A DNA stretch of 62,225 bases from Sedimentisphaerales bacterium (GTDB taxonomy: Bacteria; Planctomycetota; Phycisphaerae; Sedimentisphaerales; SM23-30): assembly GCA_016934515.1 (NCBI GenBank), contig JAFGSR010000023.1:1-62225 (forward strand), given 5' to 3'. Below are positions 27,271 through 37,163 of this stretch, one piece after another. Position 1 is the first letter of the stretch, and each line of letters starts with the position of its first letter. Under the pieces are notes generated by a model, which saw only the letters and a program-made list of their open reading frames with translations, searched no databases and was not told the origin of the DNA. Both the position numbers and the translations under genes were made by a program.

Positions 27271-28548
27271 GTGATCAGCAAAACAGAAAAACCTGATATA
27301 TGCATTGTTGGCGGGGGCATGATAACCCAGGTGCAAATCCTGCCGTCGTTATATCAGCTTCAGCGACTGGGCATGGTAGGCACGATCAGTATTTGTGCAC
27401 TGGATAGCGGCCCGCTGCAAAGACTGGCTCAAGACGCAACGTTACAGCGGGCGTTTCCGGGACAAAGTTTCAACGCCCGGCCCAGCCTGGATACCGACCC
27501 GGAAAAGAAATTTCCCGATATTTACCGACAGGCAATCGCCCAGATGCCCAAACATAACATCGTCGCAGTCGCAGTGCCGGACCAGTTGCACTATGAAGTG
27601 CTAAAGACCGCCCTGGAACACGATCAGCATATTTTGTGCGTCAAGCCGTTGGTGCTGCAATATAACCAGGCGGTGGAAATCGAAAATCTCGCCTACGAAA
27701 AAGGCCTGGTCGTCGGGATCGAATATCACAAACGTTTCGACTATCGCAGCCTGATGGCGCGGAAACAGTATCGCAACGGACGATTCGGCGAGTTTAAACT
27801 GGGCCAGGCAGCTCTGCATGAGTGCTGGTACTATCGGCATTCGAATTTCCAGAACTGGTGCACCTGCGAAAACTCCGATATGTTCACTTATATCGCCTGT
27901 CATTACGTTGATCTGGTGCACTTTATCACAGGCCTGAAACCCAAAGCCGTTTCCGTTTATGGCATCAAAGAAAAATACCCCAACGGGCGTGAAGGGTACA
28001 TCTGGACCGACGGCAGGATAATCTGGGAAAACGGAGCGTGTTTAAACGTGCAGAATGCGCTGGGCTACCCCGACGAAGGGCCGGGTGGAAATTATCAGGG
28101 CCTGAGAATGCACTGCCAGGGCGATGATGTCGGTACCATGATTGTTCACAACGACCAATTTCGCGGCGTGGAACATGCTTATGTCAACAAAGGCACCGAG
28201 CCCGGCGACAGTATTGCCGCCCAGCCCAATCCCGATTATTTCCAGTATGTGCCCCAGGGCGGTGAAGGACTGGCGCCTGTCGGTTACGGATATCGGTCAA
28301 TCGAGTTTATCATTCAGCGGATTTGCGAAGCGATTTCCGAATCAGCGGGCAAAAATGAAACACAAGGCTTAAAAACCCGGCAGCAATTACTGGAACGCTT
28401 TGACGGCGAAGGTATCATGGCCACTCCCAAAAACAGCTCCTACAATGAACTGGTTATGGAAGCGGGCCGGCTTTCGATTTTGAATAACAGCAGAGAAGTT
28501 GAAATCAATTACGGCAAAAATGCACAGGTCAATTTTACAAAATACTAA
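27271..28548 (+). CDS. Gfo/Idh/MocA family oxidoreductase
   Basis: The 425-residue protein has a nucleotide-binding fold (ICIVGGGMITQVQILPSL near 10-28) and the family's catalytic-site segment (ILCVKPLVLQYNQAVEIENLAYEKGLVVGIEYHKRFDYR near 125-165), where CVKP matches the usual EKP. It should oxidise or reduce a sugar or polyol with NAD(P). It starts with GTG, supported by AAGGA eight bases upstream, 19 bp after the transporter gene. The next gene begins 13 bp after its stop, so this is a tight operon. Confidence 0.88.
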   Translation: MISKTEKPDICIVGGGMITQVQILPSLYQLQRLGMVGTISICALDSGPLQRLAQDATLQRAFPGQSFNARPSLDTDPEKKFPDIYRQAIAQMPKHNIVAVAVPDQLHYEVLKTALEHDQHILCVKPLVLQYNQAVEIENLAYEKGLVVGIEYHKRFDYRSLMARKQYRNGRFGEFKLGQAALHECWYYRHSNFQNWCTCENSDMFTYIACHYVDLVHFITGLKPKAVSVYGIKEKYPNGREGYIWTDGRIIWENGACLNVQNALGYPDEGPGGNYQGLRMHCQGDDVGTMIVHNDQFRGVEHAYVNKGTEPGDSIAAQPNPDYFQYVPQGGEGLAPVGYGYRSIEFIIQRICEAISESAGKNETQGLKTRQQLLERFDGEGIMATPKNSSYNELVMEAGRLSILNNSREVEINYGKNAQVNFTKY

Positions 28549-28561
28549 AAAGAAGCAGAAA

Positions 28562-29938
28562 ATGGCAAAAGAATTTCCTTTAACACCGGTTGAAGTATCA
28601 ACGATTGAAACCAAATACCGAAAGATATCGGGCAAAATACCCAACGAGCAAACAATAGCTCAAATTGAGAAGCTACGCCGGGTCGAAGCACGCAGCATGC
28701 GGGGGCAACCACCGATTATATGGGACCGGGCCCAGGATTGCAATGTTTACGACGCCTTCGGTAACAAGTGGCTCGACTTTTCGTCGGGCGTGCTCATTAC
28801 CAACGCCGGCCATGGCCGAAAAGAAATCGTCGAAGCCATAATCCAACAATCGCAAAAGCCGTTGTTGACCACCTATTGTTTCCCGAACGAGCCGCGGATT
28901 AAGCTGACGCAGAAGCTGGTGTCGCTGGCGCCGGCAGGGCTCGATAAGGTGTTTCTGTTGAGCACCGGAGCTGAAGGAACAGAATGCGCGATCAAGCTGA
29001 TGCGAACCTGCGGCCGAAAAACAGGCGGCGACAACAAGTCCGTAATAGTTTCGTTCACCAACGCATTTCACGGCCGAACCATGGGCGCCCAGCAGATAGG
29101 CGGCATGCCGGCCGGCAAAAGCTGGATCAAGAACCTCGATCCCGAAATGATTCAGGTGCCTTTCCCCGACGGCTTTCGCGTTGAGGATACCAGCTTCGAG
29201 CTTTTCACAAAGTCTCTCGCCGAGCAAGCTGTCAACCCGAACAATGTAGCCGGGGTAATCACCGAAACCTACCAGGGCGTGGGGCCTGATTTTATGCCGG
29301 TGGAATATGCCCGGCAATTACGCCGCTGGTGCGACGAGCATAAGGCATTACTGTGTTTTGACGAGGTGCAATCGGGTTTCGGTCGATGCGGAACCTTCTG
29401 GGGATTCCAATTGTACGGCGTGACGCCGGACTTGTTCTGCATGGGCAAGGGCTTGAGCAGTTCGCTGCCCATCAGCGGAGTCATCGGTCGAGCCGAGGTC
29501 TTAGACATTTACGGACCCAACGAGATGACCAGCACCCACTCGGGCAATCCCATCTGTTGTGCAGCGGCGCTGGCGAATATCGAAGTTATCGAACGTGACA
29601 ACCTGGTGGAAAACGCTGTCAAGGTGGGCACCGCCCTGCAAAAACGGCTCAATGAAATAAAAGAACAATTTCCTGATATTATCGGCGCCGCTCACAGCAA
29701 AGGTTTAGTCGCCGGTTTGCAGATGGTGAAAAAGGGCACCAAAGATCCTGATTACGAGTTGGCCTGGGAGGTAATCCACAAATGCTTCCTCAAGGGCTTA
29801 TTGATGTTCGCCCCGGTGGGTTTCGGCGGCGGAACCGTAAAAATTTCACCGCCGTTGTGCATCACCGAAGACGCGGCCTTGGAAGGCTGCGAAGTAATCC
29901 GCGAAGTCTTAGAGGCTCTGATTACATCGGCAAGTTAA
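28562..29938 (+). CDS. Class III PLP-dependent aminotransferase
   Basis: The 458-residue protein shows class III landmarks: NKWLDFSSGVLITNAGHG near 60-78, FLLSTGAEGTECAIKLMR near 120, the CFDEVQSGFGRCG segment near 265-277 (Asp contacting PLP), and the PLP lysine in FCMGKGLSSSLPISGVIG near 290-305. It resembles 4-aminobutyrate/ornithine-type transaminases; the substrate is not clear. The ATG at 28562 fits the family start and is preceded by AGAAGCAGA; a frame reaching back to 28499 overlaps the previous gene and is not needed. Confidence 0.92.
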   Translation: MAKEFPLTPVEVSTIETKYRKISGKIPNEQTIAQIEKLRRVEARSMRGQPPIIWDRAQDCNVYDAFGNKWLDFSSGVLITNAGHGRKEIVEAIIQQSQKPLLTTYCFPNEPRIKLTQKLVSLAPAGLDKVFLLSTGAEGTECAIKLMRTCGRKTGGDNKSVIVSFTNAFHGRTMGAQQIGGMPAGKSWIKNLDPEMIQVPFPDGFRVEDTSFELFTKSLAEQAVNPNNVAGVITETYQGVGPDFMPVEYARQLRRWCDEHKALLCFDEVQSGFGRCGTFWGFQLYGVTPDLFCMGKGLSSSLPISGVIGRAEVLDIYGPNEMTSTHSGNPICCAAALANIEVIERDNLVENAVKVGTALQKRLNEIKEQFPDIIGAAHSKGLVAGLQMVKKGTKDPDYELAWEVIHKCFLKGLLMFAPVGFGGGTVKISPPLCITEDAALEGCEVIREVLEALITSAS

Positions 29939-29978
29939 AATAAGTTTGGAACAGTAAAAACTAACTGGTAACAGGATT

Positions 29979-31016
29979 ATGGAAAAAGAATATTCGAGCG
30001 ATCTCGATACAATTAATAACCTTGAAGATTTAGAAGACGTTCTCAGCGATCCCGGCGAAGAAGTTTCTACGGAGATTTCCGGGCTGCCGGGCGATATTGT
30101 CGTTTTGGGCGCCGGCGGCAAAATGGGGCCGACCCTGGCGATGATGCTGAAAAAAGCAGCAAGTCGTAAAACGGTCTATGCGGTTTCACGTTTTAGCGAT
30201 CCTGCTGTCAGAAATCGGCTGGAAAAGGCCGACATAAAAACCGTCGCGATTGATCTGCTCGATGAAACATCCTATCACCAACTGCCTGAAGTGGAAAATG
30301 TTTATTTTCTGGCAGGTATGAAATTTGGCGCCACGGGTAAACAACCTCTAACCTGGGCCATGAATACGTTTGTTCCCGGTTTGGCAGCTCGCCACTATCG
30401 GCATTCCCGGATGGTGGTTTTTTCCACCGGCAACGTTTATCCCTTTGCTGACAACAGTACCAACGGGTGTAAAGAAGATACCACCCCGGCGCCGATCGGT
30501 GAATACGCCCAGTCGTGTCTGGGGCGGGAGCGTATGTTTCAATATTTCTCAGAATGCAACAACACTCCCATGGCGCTGGTGCGATTAAATTATGCCAATG
30601 AGCCACGCTACGGGATCATTGTTGACCTTGCCCTGAAAATCATGCGTGGCCAACCGATAGACCTAACCACCGGAACGGTTAACCTGATCTGGCAGCGGGA
30701 CGCCAATGATTACATCGCCCGCGCTATCAGCATTGCCGACAGCCCGCCGGCGATTATTAATGTTGCCGGACCGGAAAAAATTATGGTCCGGGAACTGGCG
30801 GAAAAGATCGCACGGATGTTAAATAAAAAACCTGAGTTTATCAACGATCAGGGGCCTACTTCCCTGCTGTCCGATGCCTCTTTTTGTTTTAAAAAATTTG
30901 GTTATCCCAAAACGTCACTGGATGAAATGGTCACGCTGATTGTCAAGTGGGTCTCTTCCGGCAAAGAGCTGCTGAATAAGCCAACCAAATACGAGGTTCG
31001 GGACGGGAAATTTTAA
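29979..31016 (+). CDS. NAD-dependent epimerase/dehydratase (extended SDR-like)
   Basis: The 345-residue protein has a Rossmann start delayed to about residue 42 (IVVLGAGGKMGPTLAMML), then AIDLLDE and VYFLAGMKFG near 85-115 and FSTGNVYPF near 150. The usual SDR catalytic YxxxK is altered: the tyrosine segment reads YAQSCLGRER, with Cys in place of Lys. Either the lysine is supplied differently or the enzyme's chemistry is atypical. The first 40 residues are acidic and unlike the family core. AGGA precedes the ATG. It lies 40 bp after the aminotransferase gene in the same operon. Confidence 0.85.
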   Translation: MEKEYSSDLDTINNLEDLEDVLSDPGEEVSTEISGLPGDIVVLGAGGKMGPTLAMMLKKAASRKTVYAVSRFSDPAVRNRLEKADIKTVAIDLLDETSYHQLPEVENVYFLAGMKFGATGKQPLTWAMNTFVPGLAARHYRHSRMVVFSTGNVYPFADNSTNGCKEDTTPAPIGEYAQSCLGRERMFQYFSECNNTPMALVRLNYANEPRYGIIVDLALKIMRGQPIDLTTGTVNLIWQRDANDYIARAISIADSPPAIINVAGPEKIMVRELAEKIARMLNKKPEFINDQGPTSLLSDASFCFKKFGYPKTSLDEMVTLIVKWVSSGKELLNKPTKYEVRDGKF

Positions 31017-31136
31017 CACGCAGGAATTTTATTTAGCAGAATAGTATAAGCGAATGAAGGGGGTGTCGTAAATATATAAATGTCGCGACGTTCTGGTTCA
31101 GCAAACATTGGTAAATTTTGAAAGGAGTAACCGGTA

Positions 31137-32198
31137 TTGGATTCAAATGTATTCGCAAAGTTATTGTCAGGTTGCGTAATTCCAGCCCATCCGCTGGCTT
31201 TGACGTCAGATAATCAACTCAACGAACGCCACCAAAAAGCCCTGACCCGCTACTATCTCTCCGCCGGTGCGGGCGGCCTGGCAGTGGGAGTGCACACCAC
31301 TCAGTTTGCCATACATGAGCCGAAAATCGGTTTATATCAGCCGGTACTGGAACTAGCTGCCGAAACCGCCGGGAATTTTTGCAATTCGAATAATCTTGAT
31401 AAACCGATTATGGTCGCCGGGATCGCAGGTAGCACCGACCAGGCTGTCCAGGAAGCAACTCTGGCATGTGAATTAGGCTACGATATTGGCCTCGTCTCTC
31501 TAACCGCCTTGAGAGGCAGCAGCATAGATGAATTAATCACCCATGTTCGTGAGGTCGGTAAAATTATCGACGTGATGGGTTTTTATCTGCAGGAAACCAT
31601 CAGCAAAATGGTACTTCCGGGCGAATTTTGGCGAAAATTACTGGAGATTCCTCAACTGCGGGCCATCAAGGCAGCTCCCTTCAATCGTTATCACACCCTG
31701 GATGTTCTCGAGGCCGTGGCCCAGTCAGGCCGAGAAAATGAGATTGCCCTTTATACCGGCAACGATGATAACATTATCCTGGATTTGCTGACCAAATATA
31801 AATTCAAAGTAAACGGCAAGGAAGTAACATTGGATTTTAAAGGTGGGTTATTAGGACAGTGGGCCTGCTGGACCAGCAAAGCGGTTGAGTACCTCGAGTT
31901 AACCAGGAAAATTAAACAAAATCGTACACCTTTAACCCAGAACACCTTGAGTCTGGCCGGCGAATTGACCCTGGCCAACAAAGCGATTTTTGACGCGGAC
32001 CATCATTTTACCGGATGTATTCCCGGCATCTCCCATGTTCTCAAAAGACAAGGTCTAATGCAAAATGTCCAAGCTCTCGACTCTGCCGAAATGTTGTCGC
32101 CCAACCAGGCTGATACCATCGACAAAATCATTGAGAATTACCCTCATTTAACCGACGATGTGTTTGTCCGCGAAAACCTCGAAAACTGGCTCGCATAA
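31137..32198 (+). CDS. Dihydrodipicolinate synthase (DapA)/N-acetylneuraminate lyase family aldolase
   Basis: The 353-residue TIM-barrel protein shows the family's opening (IPAHPLALTSDNQLNERHQKALTRYYLSAGAGGLAVGVHTTQF) and a likely Schiff-base lysine in LRAIKAAPFNRYHTLDVLEAV near residue 180. Members cleave or form keto-acids such as 2-keto-3-deoxy sugar acids, a good fit for this catabolic operon; it is unlikely to be the lysine-pathway enzyme because of its length and context. The start appears to be TTG at 31137, with AAAGGAG nine bases upstream; no in-frame ATG suits better. The 120 bp before it hold no gene. Confidence 0.85.
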   Translation: MDSNVFAKLLSGCVIPAHPLALTSDNQLNERHQKALTRYYLSAGAGGLAVGVHTTQFAIHEPKIGLYQPVLELAAETAGNFCNSNNLDKPIMVAGIAGSTDQAVQEATLACELGYDIGLVSLTALRGSSIDELITHVREVGKIIDVMGFYLQETISKMVLPGEFWRKLLEIPQLRAIKAAPFNRYHTLDVLEAVAQSGRENEIALYTGNDDNIILDLLTKYKFKVNGKEVTLDFKGGLLGQWACWTSKAVEYLELTRKIKQNRTPLTQNTLSLAGELTLANKAIFDADHHFTGCIPGISHVLKRQGLMQNVQALDSAEMLSPNQADTIDKIIENYPHLTDDVFVRENLENWLA

Positions 32199-32250
32199 AA
32201 TCCTCTTTCGGAAATCATCATTAAAAATATCAGTAGGAATAAAATAAAAC

Positions 32251-32401
32251 GTAACCGTTCACAGGTTCTTTTTCTTATCAGGCCCGAAGGGCCGTAAGAG
32301 CGCATAGCCGGGAGGCGTAAGCCCCCGGATAGATTGCGACAACCACTTTAAAGCCCTGAAAGGGCGAAAGAAAGCCATCTGTAAAAAGCGTGAACGGTTA
32401 C
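32251..32401. repeat. 151-bp palindromic element with 12-bp inverted ends (REP/MITE-like)
   Basis: GTAACCGTTCAC at 32251-32262 is the exact reverse complement of GTGAACGGTTAC at 32390-32401. Between them lie three GC-rich hairpins: GGCCC-type around 32281-32293, CCGGG...CCCGG around 32309-32329, and GCCCTGAAAGGGC at 32353-32365. There is no open frame. The layout suggests a mobile REP-like or MITE-like element, or a structured RNA. No other copy is present in this window. Confidence 0.75.
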
Positions 32402-32449
32402 AAAAAAACTATAAACTCCGCACTTAATCATTTTACAGGAGCAATTCCC

Positions 32450-33367
32450 ATGTTCGACCTGAATAATAAAATATCTCGACGCCGGTTTCTGGTTAACACT
32501 TCTCAAGCCGCCGGCATGTTCGCCGCAGCCGGCTTGACCTCCTGCCAGAGTCTCTCAAACTGGAGCCTCACCCGGCCCGGCTCAAAGATGCGTTTCGGTT
32601 TGGTAACTTTCTTGTGGGCCAAAGATTGGGACTTGCCCACCCTGATTGCCAACTGCCAAAAAACAAATGTTTTGGGTGTGGAACTGCGTACCCAACACGC
32701 GCATGGAGTGGAATCAAATCTCAACGCCCAGCAACGACAGGAAGTAAAAAAACACTTCGATGACAGCCCCGTCACCCTCGTGGGGCTGGGAACAAATTTC
32801 GATTTCCATCACGTTGACCAGAACAAACTCAGGGAAAACATAGAAGCTGCCAAAAAATATATCCAGCTATCCCAGGATGTCGGCGGCAGCGGCGTCAAAG
32901 TCAAACCCAACTACTTACCCGACGGCGTCAAGCCGGAAAAAACCATAAAACAAATCGGCGATTCACTCAATGAACTGGGTCGCTTCGGAGCCAATCTCGG
33001 TCAGCGGATTCGCCTGGAAGTCCACGGCCCTAAAACTCAGCAATTGCCCATTATAAAACAAATCATGGACGTTGCCGATCACCCCAATGTCGGGGTGTGC
33101 TGGAACTCGAATCAATCGGACCTGGACGGTAATGGCCTCGAATACAACTTCAACCTGGTCAAAAATCGCTTCAGCGATACTGTTCATATCCATGAACTGG
33201 GCCCCCAATACCCCTACCAGCAGTTAATAAATTTGTTCGCCAAAATGAATTACCAAGGCTGGTTCTTACTCGAAGCCGCCTCCAATCCACCGGACCTTGT
33301 CCAGGGCCTCACCGAACAGAAGGCTCTGTTTGAAAAGATGGTTGCCCAGGCTCAGGCCACTGTCTAG
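32450..33367 (+). CDS. Exported TIM-barrel sugar isomerase/epimerase with Tat/lipobox signal
   Basis: The 305-residue product begins with a twin-arginine signal (KISRRRFLVNTSQAAGMF) that ends in AAGLTSC, a possible lipobox. The rest is a xylose-isomerase-like TIM barrel: MRFGLVTFLWAKDWDLPTL, LGVELRTQHAHGVE, VGLGTNFDFHHVD, RLEVHG (metal-binding Glu/His region) and VGVCWNSNQSD. It probably acts on sugars in the periplasm, as found for partner proteins of Gfo/Idh enzymes. ACAGGAG precedes the ATG at 32450. It is separated from the aldolase-like gene by the 151-bp palindromic element. Confidence 0.85.
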   Translation: MFDLNNKISRRRFLVNTSQAAGMFAAAGLTSCQSLSNWSLTRPGSKMRFGLVTFLWAKDWDLPTLIANCQKTNVLGVELRTQHAHGVESNLNAQQRQEVKKHFDDSPVTLVGLGTNFDFHHVDQNKLRENIEAAKKYIQLSQDVGGSGVKVKPNYLPDGVKPEKTIKQIGDSLNELGRFGANLGQRIRLEVHGPKTQQLPIIKQIMDVADHPNVGVCWNSNQSDLDGNGLEYNFNLVKNRFSDTVHIHELGPQYPYQQLINLFAKMNYQGWFLLEAASNPPDLVQGLTEQKALFEKMVAQAQATV

Positions 33368-33478
33368 CAGGATTTCTCACCTAAACAGCTCCAAATGCGC
33401 CAGCCCAAACCGGTCTGAGCAAGCTGGACAATCCCGACGGTGAACATGGCATACACCCTTTTACATAGTTATGCCGAA

Positions 33479-36400
33479 TTATCTGATTTTATTCGGAACC
33501 AGGCCTATAGTTGCAATTTCATAAGGTTGAAGTTCTACTGTAACAGCATTGTTTCGAACCATAAGGTCATTCCTGGGAACTTCAACCGCATTGGCGGTAT
33601 AAGCTTTGGTAAAACTTCGCTTGTTGGGCAGATTAAACTGCAAAGTAGATTTTGCCGATTTGCCCCGCTGCTCCAGCAGCCTGACAATTACGGCATCTCC
33701 TTTTTCTGATAATTTTATGCAACTAACTACAACCTGATCACCCTTAACGCTAATCCAAGACTTGGCGTCAGGTATATAAGACTTTTTAGCCGAGGGAACC
33801 CAAATTGGCAATGGCGGATAAAAAGGCTGCCACGCAAATCTTGTCGCCCGAATCGGATCATAATCCCCTTCGTAAGATGTGATCCTGTACCGAAATACAA
33901 GCTCTCCATTCTGAGTAGCCTTGAAATTAGTGTACCAGTAATTATTCAGAGCCAGTGAGTATATATGGCCTCTATTAAATTCAATTCTGTCCGCCCATTT
34001 GTAACTATTAACATCACTTGCCGATATAACATTCCCCTCGAGTGGCGCAAATACAATACCAAAACCATCACCATTAACATCAACCCACTGCTGAATAGCA
34101 TAAAAGTCCTGACATGTATAGGTTAGTTGCTCTTCTCCGGGACGCATGATCGCATCGGCAATTTGCAGGTGAAACTCTGGCGAAGGCACATTAAATGGAA
34201 ATGCGAAATATACTCCTTCAGGTTCCAGCACTTCTTCTTTAACAACCGTATTAATCACATCCACCATTTTAAGATCATTGTAGATTCGCACTGTCTGTAA
34301 GATACGCGAACAGCCGGGCAAACTGGAATCCAGAGTCATTTCCTGGAATAATGGCCCCGTAACCTGAGATCTAAGTCCTGCCGTTTTCACAACGGTTCTA
34401 TCGAAACTAACGGGACGCTTTCTGTTTATCGCATCTCGGCCTCCAATCGGCTTGTCATAGAAAGCCTGGTTTCCGCGAAAATCAGCTTTGGTATCAAGCA
34501 GCTCGCGGTCTAGCTCTTTATCGTACCAGCTTACCAGGCCGCCGGATTCCGGCGATGCAGTCAGCCGATAAAATCGATTCTCAATTGTTCCACTTTTAGT
34601 TTCTGGCGTCTTGCCCTTCGCTGTTCTTTCTACAGTAAATACCACACCATCAAGCGGCGGCATATCTTGAGCTAGGAAAAACATCGAAATCCGGTCTCTG
34701 GAAATCTGGGCGGGAACGGCCTTGCCCGTGCGGGTATCCGTAACCGTAATCGCACGAGCACCATCAAGAGGCGTGTTGATTAGATTGACCTCAACCACAT
34801 CCGTACGCTGCCAGGTCAGGGTATTCCAAACAGCAACGTTATATCGCCCGGAACCATAGACCGTCTCAGATAGTTTTTCTAAAACAAGCTCCTGGATGTT
34901 ATCGGCTTTCTTTTTCGCGTTATATGCATGGGAACCTTTATATTTCCACTGATCAAGCGTAAAATCAGTATAAGCATTAGGAATACTACCACTGGCTCCC
35001 CAGGTATGCTCGTCAAAACATATTGTGTCATCATAGGCGCTATTTATTTTGTCATGTGGATACGTCACCGATGGATCGCTCAGCCATGCCTTGGTCCAGA
35101 GAGCTTCATTAGCTACTAACTCATCGTGGGCAAGCCGCACCATGCCCGTTTCTTTGGCGGCACTTCCAGGACCTTCAGCCCACCAGCTTGTAATGTCGCC
35201 TCTAAAAGTTTTACACTGCTTACCATATCGCTTCTCTAAATGCTCCATATACATTCGGTTTGTCGAAACAATAACTTTGGGCCAAACATATTTTTCATTC
35301 CACGCTCGAGCGTTTTTACTGAGTTGAAAATTGGGTGGAAGATTGTCACCTCCCATGCGTAACTGAATATCATCAACCCATGTCCCGGCATTTTCGTTTC
35401 GACGGATATGAGCCAAAAAATTCCCCTCATGCAGGCCCGGAGCACGAAAAAAGTCTCCTTCGCGGTAGCTGTCGGTGTACCACATAAATACCTTGTTCCC
35501 CGCCGGCCCCTCCCAGTAGCAAGGCCGCGGCACTGCACCTTCTCGATCCCACGTAAAAAGGCCTCGAATCGAGTTTGATCGCAAAGCCAATCGTGTAATT
35601 CCAACCTGAGCAAACAAATCAGCAAGGGCCCAAGTGTAACCTGGCGTATCGTTAAGGGTGGCGGTATTGATTGTTATACCATATTTATCTCGTATTTTCT
35701 GAGCATCATACAGACAGCGGATCAACTGTTCATGACCGCAATGCTCGGTGGCTATATTCATGTAATAACCACAAATCTCGATTCGACCGGCATGCACTAA
35801 TTCCATAAATTCCTTAATTTCTTCCTCAGTGTGCCGATCTATAAAACGTTTAAGCAGAGCGGTCCCTTCTACCGTCCATCGAAATTGGCTCTCTTCAGGC
35901 CAGTTAGCACTTTCTTTACAGTATTGAACCACACGAAGCATATCTTCGGAGCAACTCTCGATTACTTCCGGCTGACGAGCTGTGTAACCTGGGTCATAAT
36001 GAACATGGTGGGTCATATAAAAAGTCCATTTGCGAACCGGCTCTACTTTGCGGGTGATTTCATAGGTTTTACCCACGGTTGCTTTATAGAGAAATTTCAT
36101 TTCCGTTGCTAAGCCCGGCTCCGGAACAAGCAGTTCATAAACGCCGTCTCTGAATTGCTGAGATTCAATCATGAACTTTTCCCGATGGCTCTTACCCCAG
36201 GTAACAATAAGCTCACCACCGATTGGTTCCCGACCGCCATCAACCATTGTACTGAATAATAGTTGTCGTCTCGGTCCATTTTCCGTTCGCCTGATGAACG
36301 GCGCCGTATCAACTCTTATTTCAAGTGACTGTCGTACATATTCGAGATATTTTTCTCTTTGCTGGACAATTTCTTCCTGCAATTTGTCTATACTTTTCCC

Positions 36401-37027
36401 CCAGGCAATATTAACATCCATAAAACCGGCCTTGGTCTTGTCATGCACCCAAAGTCCTATTTTACCGGGTCGCTGATCATTAACTTTCACTTGCAGTTGC
36501 CATTTTTCAGGCTCTGATTCTCCTGCCGGCCAGATTTTCGCCATAATCATGCTCTCGTATGCCACAACTTTCATTCGATACCACTGGCCGGTATTTAATT
36601 CCACTTTGGTACTACCACGCTGCAAACGAACTATTTGATCCTTTTCGTACTGCAATAACTCCAGGGTACTTTCTGCATCATAAAAGCGAACTGCTATGCA
36701 CGATTTGTCTTCCTGTGCTCTTAAAATAATTCCAACATTTCTTCGCCCGGCTCCTTCTACCCGTAAGGTAGTTTCGAAAACAACGTTGGCTACAGGTTGA
36801 ATCTTGATAAAATATGGAGGATTCTCCAGATCGCCTTTGGCATGAAGAACTTTGTCACCTATAAACCAGTCACCCTTACCCAAAGGGGACTGCCAGCTAC
36901 TTAGATCCTTGGAAAAATCGTCTCGGAAACTATTTGCCAAACTCTGCGCTCTTGTCGGAATGGCCCAACAGAGGAAAAAAACCATAAAATAAATTTTACT
37001 GACAACACTAATTTTTTGCGGTTCCAT
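33479..37027 (-). CDS. Secreted GH38-like glycoside hydrolase with N-terminal concanavalin-like domain
   Basis: The 1182-residue product starts at ATG 37027, preceded by AAGGAG, and has a signal peptide ending near TRAQS. A concanavalin/DUF1080-like domain (FRDDFSKDLSSWQ...VGIILRAQ...WYRMKVVAYE...GKIGLWVHD) covers about 30-215. The catalytic part starts near residue 337 with THHVHYDPGY, the GH38 HxHxDPGW/Y zinc motif, and the expected nucleophile is Asp about 460 in TLNDTPGY. C-terminal beta domains follow, with NRFYRLTASPESGGLVSWYDKEL near 820. GH38 enzymes are zinc-dependent alpha-mannosidases; this divergent member may cut another glycoside. An upstream frame to 37147 is probably untranslated. 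Confidence 0.8.
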   Translation of the reverse strand: MEPQKISVVSKIYFMVFFLCWAIPTRAQSLANSFRDDFSKDLSSWQSPLGKGDWFIGDKVLHAKGDLENPPYFIKIQPVANVVFETTLRVEGAGRRNVGIILRAQEDKSCIAVRFYDAESTLELLQYEKDQIVRLQRGSTKVELNTGQWYRMKVVAYESMIMAKIWPAGESEPEKWQLQVKVNDQRPGKIGLWVHDKTKAGFMDVNIAWGKSIDKLQEEIVQQREKYLEYVRQSLEIRVDTAPFIRRTENGPRRQLLFSTMVDGGREPIGGELIVTWGKSHREKFMIESQQFRDGVYELLVPEPGLATEMKFLYKATVGKTYEITRKVEPVRKWTFYMTHHVHYDPGYTARQPEVIESCSEDMLRVVQYCKESANWPEESQFRWTVEGTALLKRFIDRHTEEEIKEFMELVHAGRIEICGYYMNIATEHCGHEQLIRCLYDAQKIRDKYGITINTATLNDTPGYTWALADLFAQVGITRLALRSNSIRGLFTWDREGAVPRPCYWEGPAGNKVFMWYTDSYREGDFFRAPGLHEGNFLAHIRRNENAGTWVDDIQLRMGGDNLPPNFQLSKNARAWNEKYVWPKVIVSTNRMYMEHLEKRYGKQCKTFRGDITSWWAEGPGSAAKETGMVRLAHDELVANEALWTKAWLSDPSVTYPHDKINSAYDDTICFDEHTWGASGSIPNAYTDFTLDQWKYKGSHAYNAKKKADNIQELVLEKLSETVYGSGRYNVAVWNTLTWQRTDVVEVNLINTPLDGARAITVTDTRTGKAVPAQISRDRISMFFLAQDMPPLDGVVFTVERTAKGKTPETKSGTIENRFYRLTASPESGGLVSWYDKELDRELLDTKADFRGNQAFYDKPIGGRDAINRKRPVSFDRTVVKTAGLRSQVTGPLFQEMTLDSSLPGCSRILQTVRIYNDLKMVDVINTVVKEEVLEPEGVYFAFPFNVPSPEFHLQIADAIMRPGEEQLTYTCQDFYAIQQWVDVNGDGFGIVFAPLEGNVISASDVNSYKWADRIEFNRGHIYSLALNNYWYTNFKATQNGELVFRYRITSYEGDYDPIRATRFAWQPFYPPLPIWVPSAKKSYIPDAKSWISVKGDQVVVSCIKLSEKGDAVIVRLLEQRGKSAKSTLQFNLPNKRSFTKAYTANAVEVPRNDLMVRNNAVTVELQPYEIATIGLVPNKIR

Positions 37028-37163
37028 ACTTACTTCTCCTTGCTCAGATACGTTGACACGTTCTTTTACGTCGGCATAACACCTCCGCAGCCAACCTACT
37101 TTTATAATACTTGAACCATATAAAATATGATTAATTTTCGGTTTCACTCTAGCTGAGGAGTCA

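Noticed and set aside
31137-32198. DapA of the lysine pathway
   Set aside because: The protein is about 60 residues longer than usual DapA and sits in a sugar-type catabolic operon.
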